64,000 nt of DNA, from positions 67,595,474 to 67,659,473 of the forward strand of contig NC_048302.1 of assembly GCF_013100865.1 (NCBI RefSeq), written 5' to 3'. Position numbers and translations under genes: made by a program. Positions 10,104-21,535 of this stretch are shown piece by piece (within the stretch, counting starts at the first letter, position 1; each line of letters begins with the position of its first letter). This DNA comes from Trachemys scripta elegans (Eukaryota > Chordata > Testudines > Emydidae). The notes under the pieces are model-generated. The model was not told where the DNA came from, did no database searches, and saw nothing but the letters and a program-made list of their open reading frames with translations.

Positions 10104-12170
10104 AGCAAAGGAATGCCACCATGGCTAATCAGCAAAGTAATGAAGGCCATTAGAGGCAAAAAGGCATCCTTTAAAATGTGAAAGTCAAATCCAAGCAAGA
10201 ATACAAGAAGGTACACAAACTCTGGCAAGTATAATAAGGGAAGACAACAAAGAATTTGAGAAGCAACTTGTTAATGATGCAAAAACTAATAGTAAAAACA
10301 TTTTTAAGTACACCAGCAGCAGGAAGCCCATCAAAGACGCAGTGGGGCCACTAAATGACAAAGGCATTAAAGCAGCACTCAAGGAAGACAGGGCCATTGC
10401 AGAGACACTAAATGAATTCTCTGCATCAGTCTTCATTGCAGAGAATGTGATGGAGATGGCCACATTAGAGCTATTCTTTTTGGGCGACAAATCTGAAGTA
10501 CTGTCCCAAATTGATGTGTCAGTAGAAGAGGTTTTAGAACAAATTGATACACTAAACTGTAATAAGTCACTGCGACCAGATGGTCTTCACCCAAGAGTTC
10601 TGAAAGAACTCGAGTATGAAATTGCAGAATTATGAACTGTAGTCAATAACCCATCACTGAAATCAGCCTCTGTACCAGATGACTGAAAAGTATCTAATGT
10701 AACACCAATTTTTTGAAAGGGCTCCAGAGGGGATCCAGGTAGTTACAGGCTGGTGAACCTAACTTCAGAACCAGGCAAATTGATAGAAACTACTGTAAAG
10801 AATGGAATTATCAGACACATCAACAAACATGATTTGTTTCTGAAGAGTCAACATGACTTTTGTAAAGGGAAGTCATTCCTCCCCAGTCTATTAGAATTCT
10901 TTGAGGAAGTCAACAAGCATGTGGAGAGGGGTGTTATGCTTATACAAAGCACACAAGATCTTTTATAGGGGAGAAGGCAACACAATGCATTTATTAAGAA
11001 TACAGCAGTTAGCATATGCTTTTCAGTTACACATACACACATCATGCACACTGTCCTGACAGTCATTGTTATAGTTACCAGTCCGGATCAACCTAGTGGC
11101 CAGCTAGGTTGATCACCAGTAGGGAGGAGCCAGGTTCCATCGATCATGACACAATGCTCCGGGGAAGTCTTGGAAGGATGAACCCAAAGTTTCATGGCAA
11201 GGCACCCTGTTTATATAGTGATTTTCCTTCATTGGGACCAATGAGTTTTGCTCAGTCATGCTGTAATCAATTGTTGTTTGACGAGTGCTTGTTTTCTTAA
11301 ATTGTCCTTCTCATTCTTTATCACAGCTATCATCCCCACTAATAGGTGCCTGTCTTTAGAGTCATCAATCTTCCCTCCTCTGACATTTCAACAGGAGCAT
11401 GTTGCAGCCTCTTGGCACCCTTGCGTCTGTCTCTGGTTCCTCCCTCGTACATCTGGTTCAGTGATGACCTTCACACTTATCTCTTAACACATACATTCCT
11501 CATTCACACACAAAACAGAATTAATTTACACACAACATTTTGAACAGGAACATCAAATTGCAATGCAAAAGAAAGACAATCATTGCATTCTTTTACTTAT
11601 TTTAAAATGCTAAACCTACAACAAATTGGTGCCCTCAAAGGTCTGTCACTGCCTTAAAATCAATCCAGACACAGATACTGGCTGATGTATCTCTACCCAA
11701 TGGCCCATTAGGCCATTCCTTTCTGTTATTCAAAAAGGGTGGCTGGCAGGATATGATCAAATCATAAACCAATACATTTAATACATGCTACATTATTATT
11801 CTTTATCCTTCATTCTAAATTATATTAATACAAAGATAAAATCCTACTACTAGGTGACCAGTCGATATAGCATACTTGGATTTTCAGAAAGCCTTTGGAA
11901 AAGTCCTTCACCAAATGCTCTTAAGGAAACTAAGTAGCCAGGGGATAAGAGGGAAGGTCCTCTCCTGGATCAGTACTTGGTTGAAAGACAGGAAATAAAG
12001 GGTAGGAACAAATGGTCAGTTTTCATAATGGGGAGTATCCAACAGTGAGGGTTCCCCAAGGATCTATACTGGGACCTGTGCTATTCAGCATATTCATTCA
12101 TGATCTAGAAAAGAGGGTGAATAATGAGGTGACAAAGTTTGCAGACAAAGATAACAAAGTCCAAAGCAGA
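10104..12170 (+). pseudogene. CR1-A reverse transcriptase, interrupted and degenerate
   Basis: The part before the LTR insertion encodes the RT N-terminal region: GPLNDKGIKAALKEDRAIAE (from 10345), CNKSLRPDGLHPRVLKELE (the usual GPDGLHPR box) and FEEVNKHVERG at about 10900-10930. After the insertion the text resumes with VDIAYLDFQKAFGKV at 11864-11908; the usual catalytic aspartate of FDKV is glycine. Remnants of PQGSILGP and of FADD ('gcagacaaagat') follow at about 12050-12155. It is riddled with frameshifts and cannot be functional. Confidence 0.75.
10934..11852 (-). mobile_element. LTR-like element (solo LTR?), inside CR1-A
   Basis: CR1-A reads across this 919-bp insert, which is bounded by the 4-bp direct repeat GGTG (10930-10933 and 11853-11856). 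On the minus strand it has a TATATAA box (11217-11211) and, about 220 bp downstream, an AATAAA signal (10995-10990). That is the spacing of U3-R-U5 in a retroviral-type LTR. The termini implied by GGTG are not TG..CA, so either the boundaries are off by a few bases or the family is unusual. I see no gag, pol or env coding sequence. Confidence 0.6.
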
Positions 12171-12312
12171 CTGTGAAGATGGTGGATCACTCCATGATTG
12201 GCCTGTTCTTTACATTCACTTTGAAGCTCTGGTATAGACCACTGTTGAAGACAGGATACTGGGCAAGATGGACCATTGTCTGACCCATATAGCAGCTCTT
12301 ATGTTCTTATAT

Positions 12313-15300
12313 TTTAACTAAAAAGATGTTGAGTTATCAACTCAGTGTTCAGGCCTTTAGTCAAGCATATTAGATAATGGGAGTTGTGGGCAAATTCCCT
12401 CCAATAAGTGAAGAATGCACCTTTCTGAAGTTTTCCATGGTCATAAAAAATGTCATAGGCAATTGTCATGGAAGTGAATGAAATGTTGCAATTTCAACAT
12501 TATGAACATGATTTCATTGTATGAACACATAGAGAAAAGAGCAGGCCCTTGTTTAAAAGGGAAAGATCAAATTCTGTCTTCAGACATGCTGGAATATCTA
12601 CTATGTAGCAGACATTGAGGGCTAGATCCTCAGCTGGTGTCAATCGGTGTAGCTATATTGAAGTCAATTAAGTTATCCCAATTGAACTGAGTTAGGATCA
12701 TTCCCTCAAAGTGTTACCATAATTTTTATGTCAGACTGAGTTGCAGGGACACATATGAAGACAGAAATTGGTCCAAATCATTTAATAATTAACAAATGTG
12801 GTAAGAAAAAGTGATGAAAACAAGATAAATATGTTTATATTTACATTAAATAGTGAAACTTCCCTTTATGAAATTTCATTTAAAACAATGTTGTTTTCAA
12901 TTATGTACATAAGAAAACAAGTTGGTTGTGATATTTATCTGAAACAAATTTATAAATTTAAGCAGCATCCTTCCACCATACTTGCATATAACTAGTCCTC
13001 ATGAAATTTTAACACTGACAAACCATGACATTTGGTCTAAATCAGTCCTTGTAAAATAACACCTTTCTTTTTTAAAATAGAATTTCTCTTGAGTATTATC
13101 CAAAAGTACTTGGAAAAAATGAGCTTATGTTTGTCCAGAGGCATTCACTATCCTTTAGCTTCACCATTTATCAGTAAGTCCTCTTCTCCACATTCATTTT
13201 CACCCAAGGAAAACAAAACAAAACCAAATATAATTGCAGACAAAAAGCTGGTCTGTACTTAGGTCTGGTAGTTTTCTTGTGCTGTACTGAATGCAGATTA
13301 AGTTTGTATGCTAACCAGAAGTTCAGAACCTCCAAGAAGCAGAAATATGTGTGTGTGTTGGGAGTAGGGAAGTGGGCATGCATTTTAAACCATGGTCACG
13401 ACTACATATTGGATATTTTAAAATTTAACAACATTTAGATGGAACAAGCAGGAGGCCAGAATCCCTGAATCCCCCAGTCACCCAAGAGAGCAGCTTCCAG
13501 CATAAGACGGTGGGCACATACAGTGTAACATAAACATAAATAGTTAATGGTATATTGATTTCAGCAGAGCTGGGATGGAAATGAGGAAAGATACAGTGGA
13601 CTTTCAGGCCATTTGTCTAGTAACTGAAAGTTTATGTTCTATAAGTGAAGGCCTAACATGGAGAATTACTGTTAAAAAAAAGAACAACAAGAAACAGTCC
13701 TTGTAAAAACAAATGATATGCACAGTACAGTCAATAATTACTAGTTACAGACAGGGTTCTTGGGTTTTTTGTTTTTTTTGGAACAGAAAACAAATCATGT
13801 TAATTTAATAAGCCATGCAGTAGAATCTTGATTATCTGAACCCTTATTATCTACCTCCCTACCAGAAATGGGTTCACTGAAAAACTTTTTATTAATTTGA
13901 AAGCTTTCATCCGTTGTGTTATTCCATATAACATGCAGGAAATATCTATCAAATGAATAAAGCTTTCAAATAAATCTATCTGCCTGTTGATAGTTATATC
14001 TTTCTACTCCCCTGCCATAGCATTATATACAGTACTGTATCGCTCTGGTCAATGGACTCATTGTATTTTGACTTCTGATTATTCAAACTCCCAACTGACC
14101 AGACACATTTAGTGTCTGCAAAGCACTTTGAGTAATTCTGATTCTATTTTATCTATCATAATTGCATATGCCAGTGCAGCTACTGCCAAGTAGCTTAGCT
14201 ACACTCTCCCTTCCATAGCATCTCAGCTATATTTCTACCTGTTATTTAGATTTCTTACAAAAATCCAAAAAATACATTGTTAAGTAAAATTATTCACATC
14301 TAAAAATTGACTATTTTCTTTTTTTTTAGTTCTTTTATATTTTATGCTTCAAACATTTAAAGCTTTCAGATGCTTTTATAAATAATTGAGTAACTATAAT
14401 GATAGCCAAACTTCAAAAAGATGAGCAGTTCTGCTCCATTTTGATAAACATCACAGCCAAGATTTGAAGGTAACTGTTGTGAGCTTAGCACATTTGAAAA
14501 TCAGGCAACAGTATATGTGTTAAGAAGCCTAACTTTAAGCACCCTATTCTGAAAATCCCCAAAATTTAGCAGTGTAGTCAAAACTCATCCCGACATCTAG
14601 GCTCCGCAAAATGGGTCTGGGAAGTCTTCTGAAAATCTCACAGGGGAGCATATTCTCACAACTTCCTATATTGGGGTTAGAAATATCAAGAGATGAGTTC
14701 AAGCTTCAAAATGTGCATCTCGGTTGATATTTTGAACAATCATCCCATCAAAGTTTGAGGGTGTTAATATCCAGAAATTTGGTTCAGCCTGTTACATAGA
14801 AAACCTGTTTGCAAATTGGGTATCCATATATAGACCTAAAGCACCTAAAAGATTCAAGGATGCTCAGAGGCTGAATTTTGCTTCAGGCCTGTCATTGGAA
14901 ATGGTGTGATCTGGCAGTTTTGGTTTTAGCTCCAGCCATAACCAGGAAGTGCAAAAGCATGAGAAAATGAAGAATAATTGCAAAGAGGGTGCAGGGGGAA
15001 ATTATCTCCATTATTATTTCCAGGGGGTTGTGTTCAGTTTGAGCTGATTATAATTTCATTTGAAACTCAGGGCTACAGTAAATTACACTGGGTACAACCA
15101 ATTGCTATGGTGGTGGAAGACCTGCATTCCACCATGCATACTGACCCAGCACCCAACGTGGAGAAAGGAGATGTGTGAATGGCATAGCCCAAGGACTGCT
15201 CTGTACCAGGATAAATTCTCATCTACCCCTTTAGAGCAGCTTTCTGGCTAATTTATACTGCAGTAGCACGCTGTAGGTGGAAGAGGGGACAAGGATTCAG

Positions 15301-16975
15301 TCTCGGGAGTTTAACTGGAGATTTCTACTCTTCCCTCTCCCAAAGATAAACTGTTAATCATTCAGTTTTGTTGCCTACATTGCTCATTTCCTATGCTATC
15401 TACATCACCACAGGAGTGGTTTCATATGTGGGATGTTAACTGAATGTTAAAGTTTTATGGCTTTATCTTCCTCTCAGATACATAGTGTTCATAATTGCAT
15501 ACCAGTGGGAGGATTAAGACAATACTTGTCACATACTGTACTTGGTCCTTCAAACCATCAAAGGCATCCATTTACCCTTTTCAAGTGCATAAGCATTGTC
15601 AGTAAACCCCCAAACCACTACTGCACATCAAATAGAAGGATGAGTTTATTAAGCCGGCTGGATAGTCTGGATAGCACCTTAGACAATACAGTTTACACCG
15701 ACCTGTGCAGCACTCCTGGTTTGGAAGCAGCCATTCTGGAAGCACTTGCCTTGCTATCGAGATATTTGTTGCTCTAAACTTATGCCACAAATTCAGTAAA
15801 GCCTTGTGTACCATGCAGCTAAACAAGTTTAAGTTAAGCCATGTTCATCAGAACCATATCAGTAAGTTTTGAACACAGAGCTTTATAAGTTGTAAAAGAT
15901 TTTCTTAAGTTGTAGAATGACTGTATTAATCATTCACTTCATGTTGTTTTCCTTAATACTACTCAGAAGTGCATTTTGATAGGGCCTAAAAGGCAAAATC
16001 ATGTGCTAAGGACTTCTGTGAAAGCTATCTGAGTATGTTACAAAGTAGAAGCGTTTTCTCAAAAGTAACATTTGATTAGCTATTTAAGTACGCCTACTCT
16101 CTTTTTAAGATCTGATACTATGAAGATGCCTGTCAGCACCATTTTTGGAAATCATTACTGAAAGAGGGAACTTTACTTTTCAAATCCAGCTTTAAAAAAA
16201 AATAAGTAAAGAGAGCCTAACTTCAGTTCTACTGCCCAAGTAGAGCGCTACACTCCGATTCCACTTAAAAACCTCTTTGAAAATGAGGTAGAAGGAATGA
16301 TTCTTTGCACAGTAAACTAGAGCTGAAACATCCTGACAAGACCTATCTATTCAGAAGCCAGAGTCAAGAGAACAGATGTTAGATAGAATAAAATTAAAAA
16401 AAAAAAAATCAGCAAAACAGCCATTCAATTTTAAATCCAATTTAGAAGAAAACTGATGGATTTTGTATGGCACAAGAACTTCAACTGAACTGATTTTGGA
16501 TCAATATTTTTTTTTTTATAAACTTCCTTCCCCTTTGTATGTTGTTTGCTATTATCATGCCCATCAGTATATTGATTGTGGAGTGATACAGAGCTAGGGT
16601 ATGCAAGCCTTAACAAGATCCAATTAATTATGCTTGCAGCTAAACATTACATTTAAATCCCTTATTCATTGTATCTTAGGTTGGTGTCATTTTCCTAATG
16701 GTTTACTCGAGGAGTTATAAATGTGGTTATAGTAAATAGAGCTGTGCAAATAACTGTTTTTTCAATTCACTGGCAGTTCTGGAAAAAATCAAAAACCAAT
16801 CTTCATTTGGGTTGAACAGAAATTGAAATCTTTTGAAAGTTTTGGCGAATTGGAAAAAAAAGTGGAAACGTGTCATTTCAGGTTGAACCAAATGTTCAAC
16901 TGGGCTACAAAGTCACTCACTTTCTCTGGCTCAGTGACCCTTCAAGTATTTTATACAAAGTGGGACAGCTTCATG
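12313..16975. other. Gene-free AT-rich interval
   Basis: No reading frame here shows a recognisable domain or exon structure. The only named repeat is the palindromic MITE at 12619-12706. A fragment near 14500-14640 ('taactttaagcaccctattctgaaaatccc') resembles the MITE at 3120-3310 but cannot be bounded. The rest I cannot assign. Confidence 0.55.
12619..12706. repeat. Palindromic MITE ('cagctggtgt' family)
   Basis: The left arm GGGCTAGATCCTCAGCTGGT is mirrored by a degraded right arm ending in 'gaactgagttaggatcattccc'. The centre 'attgaagtcaattaa' is the usual loop of this family. Compare 56154-56238, which is better preserved. Confidence 0.55.
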
Positions 16976-17150
16976 GAATCATAGAATATCAGGGTTGGAA
17001 GGGACCTCAGGAGGTCATCTAGTACAACCCCCTGCTCAAAACAGGACCAATCCCCAGACAGATTTTTGCCCCAGATCCCTAAATGGCCCCCTCAAGGATT
17101 GAACTCTCAACGCTGGGTTTAACAGGCTCAAACAAATTAACTATCCCTCC
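16976..17150 (-). mobile_element. CR1 3'-end fragment, reverse orientation
   Basis: It starts with ATAGAATATCAGGGTTGGAA, the same opening as the CR1 tail at 30230-30300, and continues with 'aggaccaatccccagacagatttttgccccagatcc'. Only the 3' UTR is present, so this is a 5'-truncated CR1 copy. The far end merges with SINE-like sequence. Confidence 0.7.
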
Positions 17151-17164
17151 CTGCAATTCAACAA

Positions 17165-17321
17165 GAGGAATTGAAAGAGAGAGCTACCCCAGAATAACCA
17201 ATAGGTTGGTGGTTAAGGCATTCACTGGGGGGAGAAGATACCTAGTTTCAAGTCCTTGCTCCAGTGTAGGGATTCAAGCCTAGGTCTTCCACATGCCAGA
17301 TGAATGCTCCAACCACTAGGC
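17165..17321 (+). repeat. tRNA-derived SINE-like fragment
   Basis: 'tggtggttaaggcattcactgg' followed by 'tagtttcaagtccttgctcc' looks like the A and B box regions of a tRNA-derived SINE head. A partial inverted copy ('ggattcaagcctagg..ccaaccactagg') follows. The hAT MITE at 17322 is inserted at its end. Too diverged to name. Confidence 0.45.
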
Positions 17322-17659
17322 CAGGGGTCAGTAACTTTTGGCATGCAGCCCATCAGGGTAATCCACTGGCTGGCTTCAAGACATTTTGTTTATGTTGACC
17401 GTCTGCAGGCATGGCCCCCCGCAGTTTTCAGTGGCTGCGGTTCACCATTCCCGGCCCATAGGAGCTGCAGAAAGCGGCGCGGGCCGCAGGGACATGCTGG
17501 CTACTGCTTCCAGCAGCTCCCATTGGCCGGGAATGGTGAACCACAGCCACTGGGAGCTGCAGGCGGCCGTGCCTGCGGACAGTCAAGGTAAACAAAATTT
17601 CTCACGGCCCACCAGCAGATTACCCTGATGGGCTGCATGTTGAAGGTTGACAACCCCTG
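17322..17659. mobile_element. hAT-type palindromic MITE, 338 bp
   Basis: It is flanked by a perfect 8-bp duplication, CACTAGGC, at 17314-17321 and 17660-17667. The long terminal inverted repeats begin CAGGGGTCAGTAACTTTTGG and end with CCAACC-like 'gttgacaacccctg'. Subterminal arms GCCCATCAGGGTAATC and GATTACCCTGATGGGC are perfect mirrors. The interior is GC-rich and palindromic ('cattcccggccca' against 'tggccgggaatg'). It is non-coding. Confidence 0.92.
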
Positions 17660-17667
17660 CACTAGGC

Positions 17668-20600
17668 TATGGGTATAAAATAGGGGTTTCTGCTGCTCCA
17701 GAAATGTTCAAAAACATCACTGCACTTAATAAAGACAGAAGTGTTGGTTCTAGCAGCCCTGGGAACATTAAATGATTATTAATATTCATTACACAGACTC
17801 CTAAAAAAATTAGTGTCTGTTTTTAAAATGTCACTACTTTGTCTTTAGGCTCTGCCAGCAAGAGATTTATTATTTGCTGTTTAAGCATGAACTGAAATGT
17901 GATTGCCTATACTGTCATCTCCTGCAGCCCTACCAACTCCCTAGAGGACTCTCACCTCCCCCTTGTATCTGCCCCTTCCCCCATCTTGATGCTTTTCTTC
18001 CCACAGATACCACTACTGCAACCCAGGCAGGCAATGGCAGTGTTGCCAATACTCATGATTTTATCACCAGTCTTATAATATTTGGTGCTTTTCTTAAAGC
18101 ACCGGCTCCTGGAATCATGTTATTATTGCACAATCTCAGCTTTCATTTAAAAAGTTAAAAGTCAGTTTGCAGCCCTCATGGTTTTGGAGAAAAACTTGAA
18201 AACATGAACCCTAAAGGCTCAGTAACCAGAAGGCAATTTTAAAATGCATATATATTTTTAAATCACCTGCTTTTCAAACCAATTTCTTGACTTTTGCGGG
18301 GACCAGACTCATGACTTTTGAATGCTTGTGGTTGGCATTACTACAGTGGATTCAGTCAGTCAGTCACAATCCCCCAGACAGGCTCCCAGTGCCGGTGCAA
18401 GGATATTTTGTGCACTAGGTGAAACTTCCACCTTGAGCCCCCCCCCCCCCCCTTTGCACATCGGTTCATTGAGGGACAAATCCCAATGAGCCTTTATAGA
18501 CCCCAGGGGCCAGCCGTGCCCAGGGGCTGCTCCCCAGACCAGGTTTCCCCCTCCCCGCCCCCTGAACTCCCCTGGAGGGTGCACATAAAACTGTGTTCTC
18601 AGCATCATGCAGTGAGAATTGCTCTGTGTGAAGCTTGAGCTATTTAAATGCCTAAATGTTACAGGAATATATAACCAGTTCATGATGGAACAAATCAATT
18701 CTGAAAAGGAAAAAAAAGGAAAAAAAAACTTATTTAAAATATGCTGGCTTCCACACCATGACAAAAATGTTTGTGTAGTTCACTATGCTCAAACAAAAAG
18801 ATTCCACACATGGAGTATAATAAAAAACAATCTTTTTGGAAGTGACATAAATTTGGCAGACCAGAGGCTGTATTTCCTTTTAGTGTGAGCAGTAATTAGT
18901 GAGTAGTGTGACACTGAAAGTTCTAGATTTGTTATATAAATTCTTCATACATTAAGTTGTACGTTGCAACCACACAATATAAGAAACAGAGTCAGTATAC
19001 TCCTCACCATTAAGATATTGAAATTAAAGTTCAGGTTCTTTATTTTCAAACCAAGTGGCCCTCCTTTCCTCCCCATTAACAAGTTAGTTATTTTGGGAAG
19101 TCTAAATTTCTTGACCTTATTGCATGCATGATCACAGCCATAAGGTTGCACTAATGTAGTTAGTTTATATTCAATTTCTGTGTCTTAAAAACAAACGTAA
19201 TCATAATAAATTCCATATAAATAGTACTATTGGAAGTGTGGTAATAAATTTTAAAAATTGTTTATTAATATTTATATTCAACATTTGAGATTCATCACAC
19301 TTTAAAATAAGCTGTTTATTTCAGTGAAGACAAATGCACACTTGCACTTACTAATACTTGGATAAATGCATGTTCTAAGTTCATAGTAGAGATGGCTAGT
19401 CTGCTGTTTTCACTTGGTTATAGCTTAATTTCTCAAGCAATTCTTTTTTTTTAAACTAGGCAGATCATGCATTCCTCATGACATGCCAAATTTGAACTTA
19501 CAAAAAGTTTGAGTTCTCCAAGCACAGTAAAACACACACAACAATTTTTCAAACGAATGAAAAACATTTTTAACACTTCCTTCACTCAAAAATGTCTGAA
19601 AGGGTTTTTTTCCAAACCTCCCCCAAAGTATTCATCTTTGACTTGAAATAATAATAATATAATAAAATTAAAAACTCAGCTTTTGTATAGCACTTTTCAA
19701 CCATAGTTCTCAAAGCACTTTACAAAAGAAGTATCATTATCCCCAATGCATAAGAAACTTAACCCAAAAGGAATTTTTTCTTTAAACTTGTAAATGATTC
19801 AAAATACAGGTTGGATGTAAAAGCACTTCTTCACCATAATTACAGTTTCATTTCTGCAACACTATAACAAGAATAAAGACTGCTATTTTCTAGTGTCTTC
19901 AAAGGCCATAGAATACATGGACTGTGCTAAAAATGAACCCCAAGGCTTACAGCAAATATGTAAACACAAGCCCACCAAGCACCACAATATTTTAATAGGG
20001 ACTGTCATCAGCAGGCGTTGAACTGGGGTAGGGGAAGCAATGGTACTTTTCCAAGCCTCAGCAATAAACCAAATTCTGCCCACTTGACCTAGCAGAATGA
20101 AACATCACAATAGATTGTGCAGCTCTTCATATTCTGAATGAGTCTCTCCTTCCTTACATGATTGACCATCAGTGAAAGACTGTTAACAATAAACCCTTAG
20201 AAAATGTTTTTTCACCGCCCCCTTGAACATTTCAATTAATACACACACACAAATATCATTTTCATTGCAAATTTTCCACAGAAAATTTCAGCTTGTCATC
20301 AAAAGCATGAAAATTGAAAACTTTCAGCTGAAAACCAAAAGTTTCCATCAAGAAAATCAAAACAAAATATTCTATTTGATCCAAATCAAAAATATTTTGG
20401 TTTGTGAAACAGAATCAAAATGTTTTGTTTTGGGGAAGTTCAACATTAAACTGAGTCCGCCTGCACTGCCTCCTACAAATTGTAATATGAGTGTCTTAAT
20501 ACACTAAGGGATATTCTAATGTTGGTTTCTCTTGCTGAAGCTGTTCCACAGAGTATAAATGATTTAACATGCATTGGGCCAGAGAGAGAATGACTCTCTC

Positions 20601-21301
20601 TGTATATTGAAATCTCTTTGCCACATCAGGCAGAGGGGAAATTGAACTGGGCTCATCCCCAGCGAGTTCCCTAACCAGTGGGCTAAACGTAGGATGCCTC
20701 CTCCTTGTCCCATTCATTTTGTGTGGAGTTAGATGTCCTCTGAGAGCGCCTACTGGATTGGGCCCCCCAGGCTAGGTAGGCAGGGGGGACGTCTAGCTTT
20801 ACCTCCTTTGAGCACCCTGCTGGGGCTTAGGCATGAGTCAGTCTCTCGGGTGCCTTGACTGAGGCACTGTGTGCATGCCCAGAGGCAGGAATATAAGTGC
20901 CTTGGGGATTTTAACAGCAAAAATGTAGCTACAAAGTGAGTTTAGGCACCTCCAGTGTAGGCAGCAGATTAGCAGGAGGGTTGAGGATATCACAAAATGT
21001 GGAGATATATTAATTTGGGGGTTCTTTTCATTTGCCTTCTGGTGTTGGAATTTAGGATACATGTTTTCAAGCTTTTCTGCACAGTTAAGAGGACAGAAAA
21101 TTTACTTGTTTTTAAAACAAAAGCTCAGATTGGCAATAACCTGATTCCAGCTGCTGACGATGGAAATAAAACCCCAAATATTGCAAGACTCCCAATAAAA
21201 TAATGAATTGGCAAAAATGAAAATGTTTTATCTCTGTTTATGAGTGGGTAGTGACTACTGCTATCAGCCAATATATTCCAAAAACAGTGCCTTTAAAGTT
21301 A
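17668..21301. other. Gene-free interval with old repeat scraps
   Basis: No gene is supported. Contents: a C-rich repeat around 18385-18570 ('gtgccggtgcaaggatattttg' plus a run of C at 18439-18452), a SINE-like fragment at 19650-19775 ('agcttttgtatagcacttttc..tctcaaagcactttacaaa'), and a tRNA-SINE-like reverse fragment at 20625-20700 ('gaactgggctcatccccagcgag..ccagtgggctaaa'). The remaining AT-rich sequence shows nothing I can name. Confidence 0.5.
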
Positions 21302-21309
21302 GGCTACTA

Positions 21310-21527
21310 CAGGGGTTCTCAAACTGGGGGTCGGGACCCCTCGGGGTTGTGAGGTTATTACATGGGGGGTCGCGAGCTGTCAGCCTCCACTCCAAACCCC
21401 GCTTTGTCTCCAGCATTTATAATGGTGTTAAATATATTAAAAAGTGTTTTTAATTTATAAGGGGGGGACGCACTCAGAGGCTTGCTATGTGAAAGGGGTC
21501 ACCAGTACAAAAGTTTGAGAACCACTG
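21310..21527. mobile_element. hAT-type MITE, 218 bp
   Basis: A perfect 8-bp duplication GGCTACTA lies at 21302-21309 and 21528-21535. The inverted ends are CAGGGGTTCTCAAACTGGGG and the mirror 'agtttgagaaccactg'. This is a common turtle non-autonomous hAT family with no coding capacity. Confidence 0.92.
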
Positions 21528-21535
21528 GGCTACTA

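Larger units (their letters stand above)
3690..12312 (+). mobile_element. CR1-A: old CR1 LINE, split by four nested insertions
   Basis: Five collinear pieces on the plus strand belong to one CR1 copy: about 3690-3868 and 4034-4630 (end of ORF1 / start of the endonuclease region), 6110-6841 (endonuclease), 10104-10933 (linker and start of reverse transcriptase), and 11853-12312 (catalytic RT segment and 3' end). Each break falls exactly where another element sits, and the flanking CR1 text resumes without loss. About 2.8 kb of CR1 remains after subtracting the inserts. The region between the RT catalytic segment (about 12150) and the 3' tail (from about 12170) is deleted. The copy is full of stops and frameshifts and is dead. 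It must be older than the four insertions in it. Confidence 0.85.

Noticed and set aside
17168..17260. Possible tRNA gene around the A/B-box-like motifs
   Set aside because: The boxes are degenerate and followed by SINE-type sequence. No acceptor-stem pairing was found.
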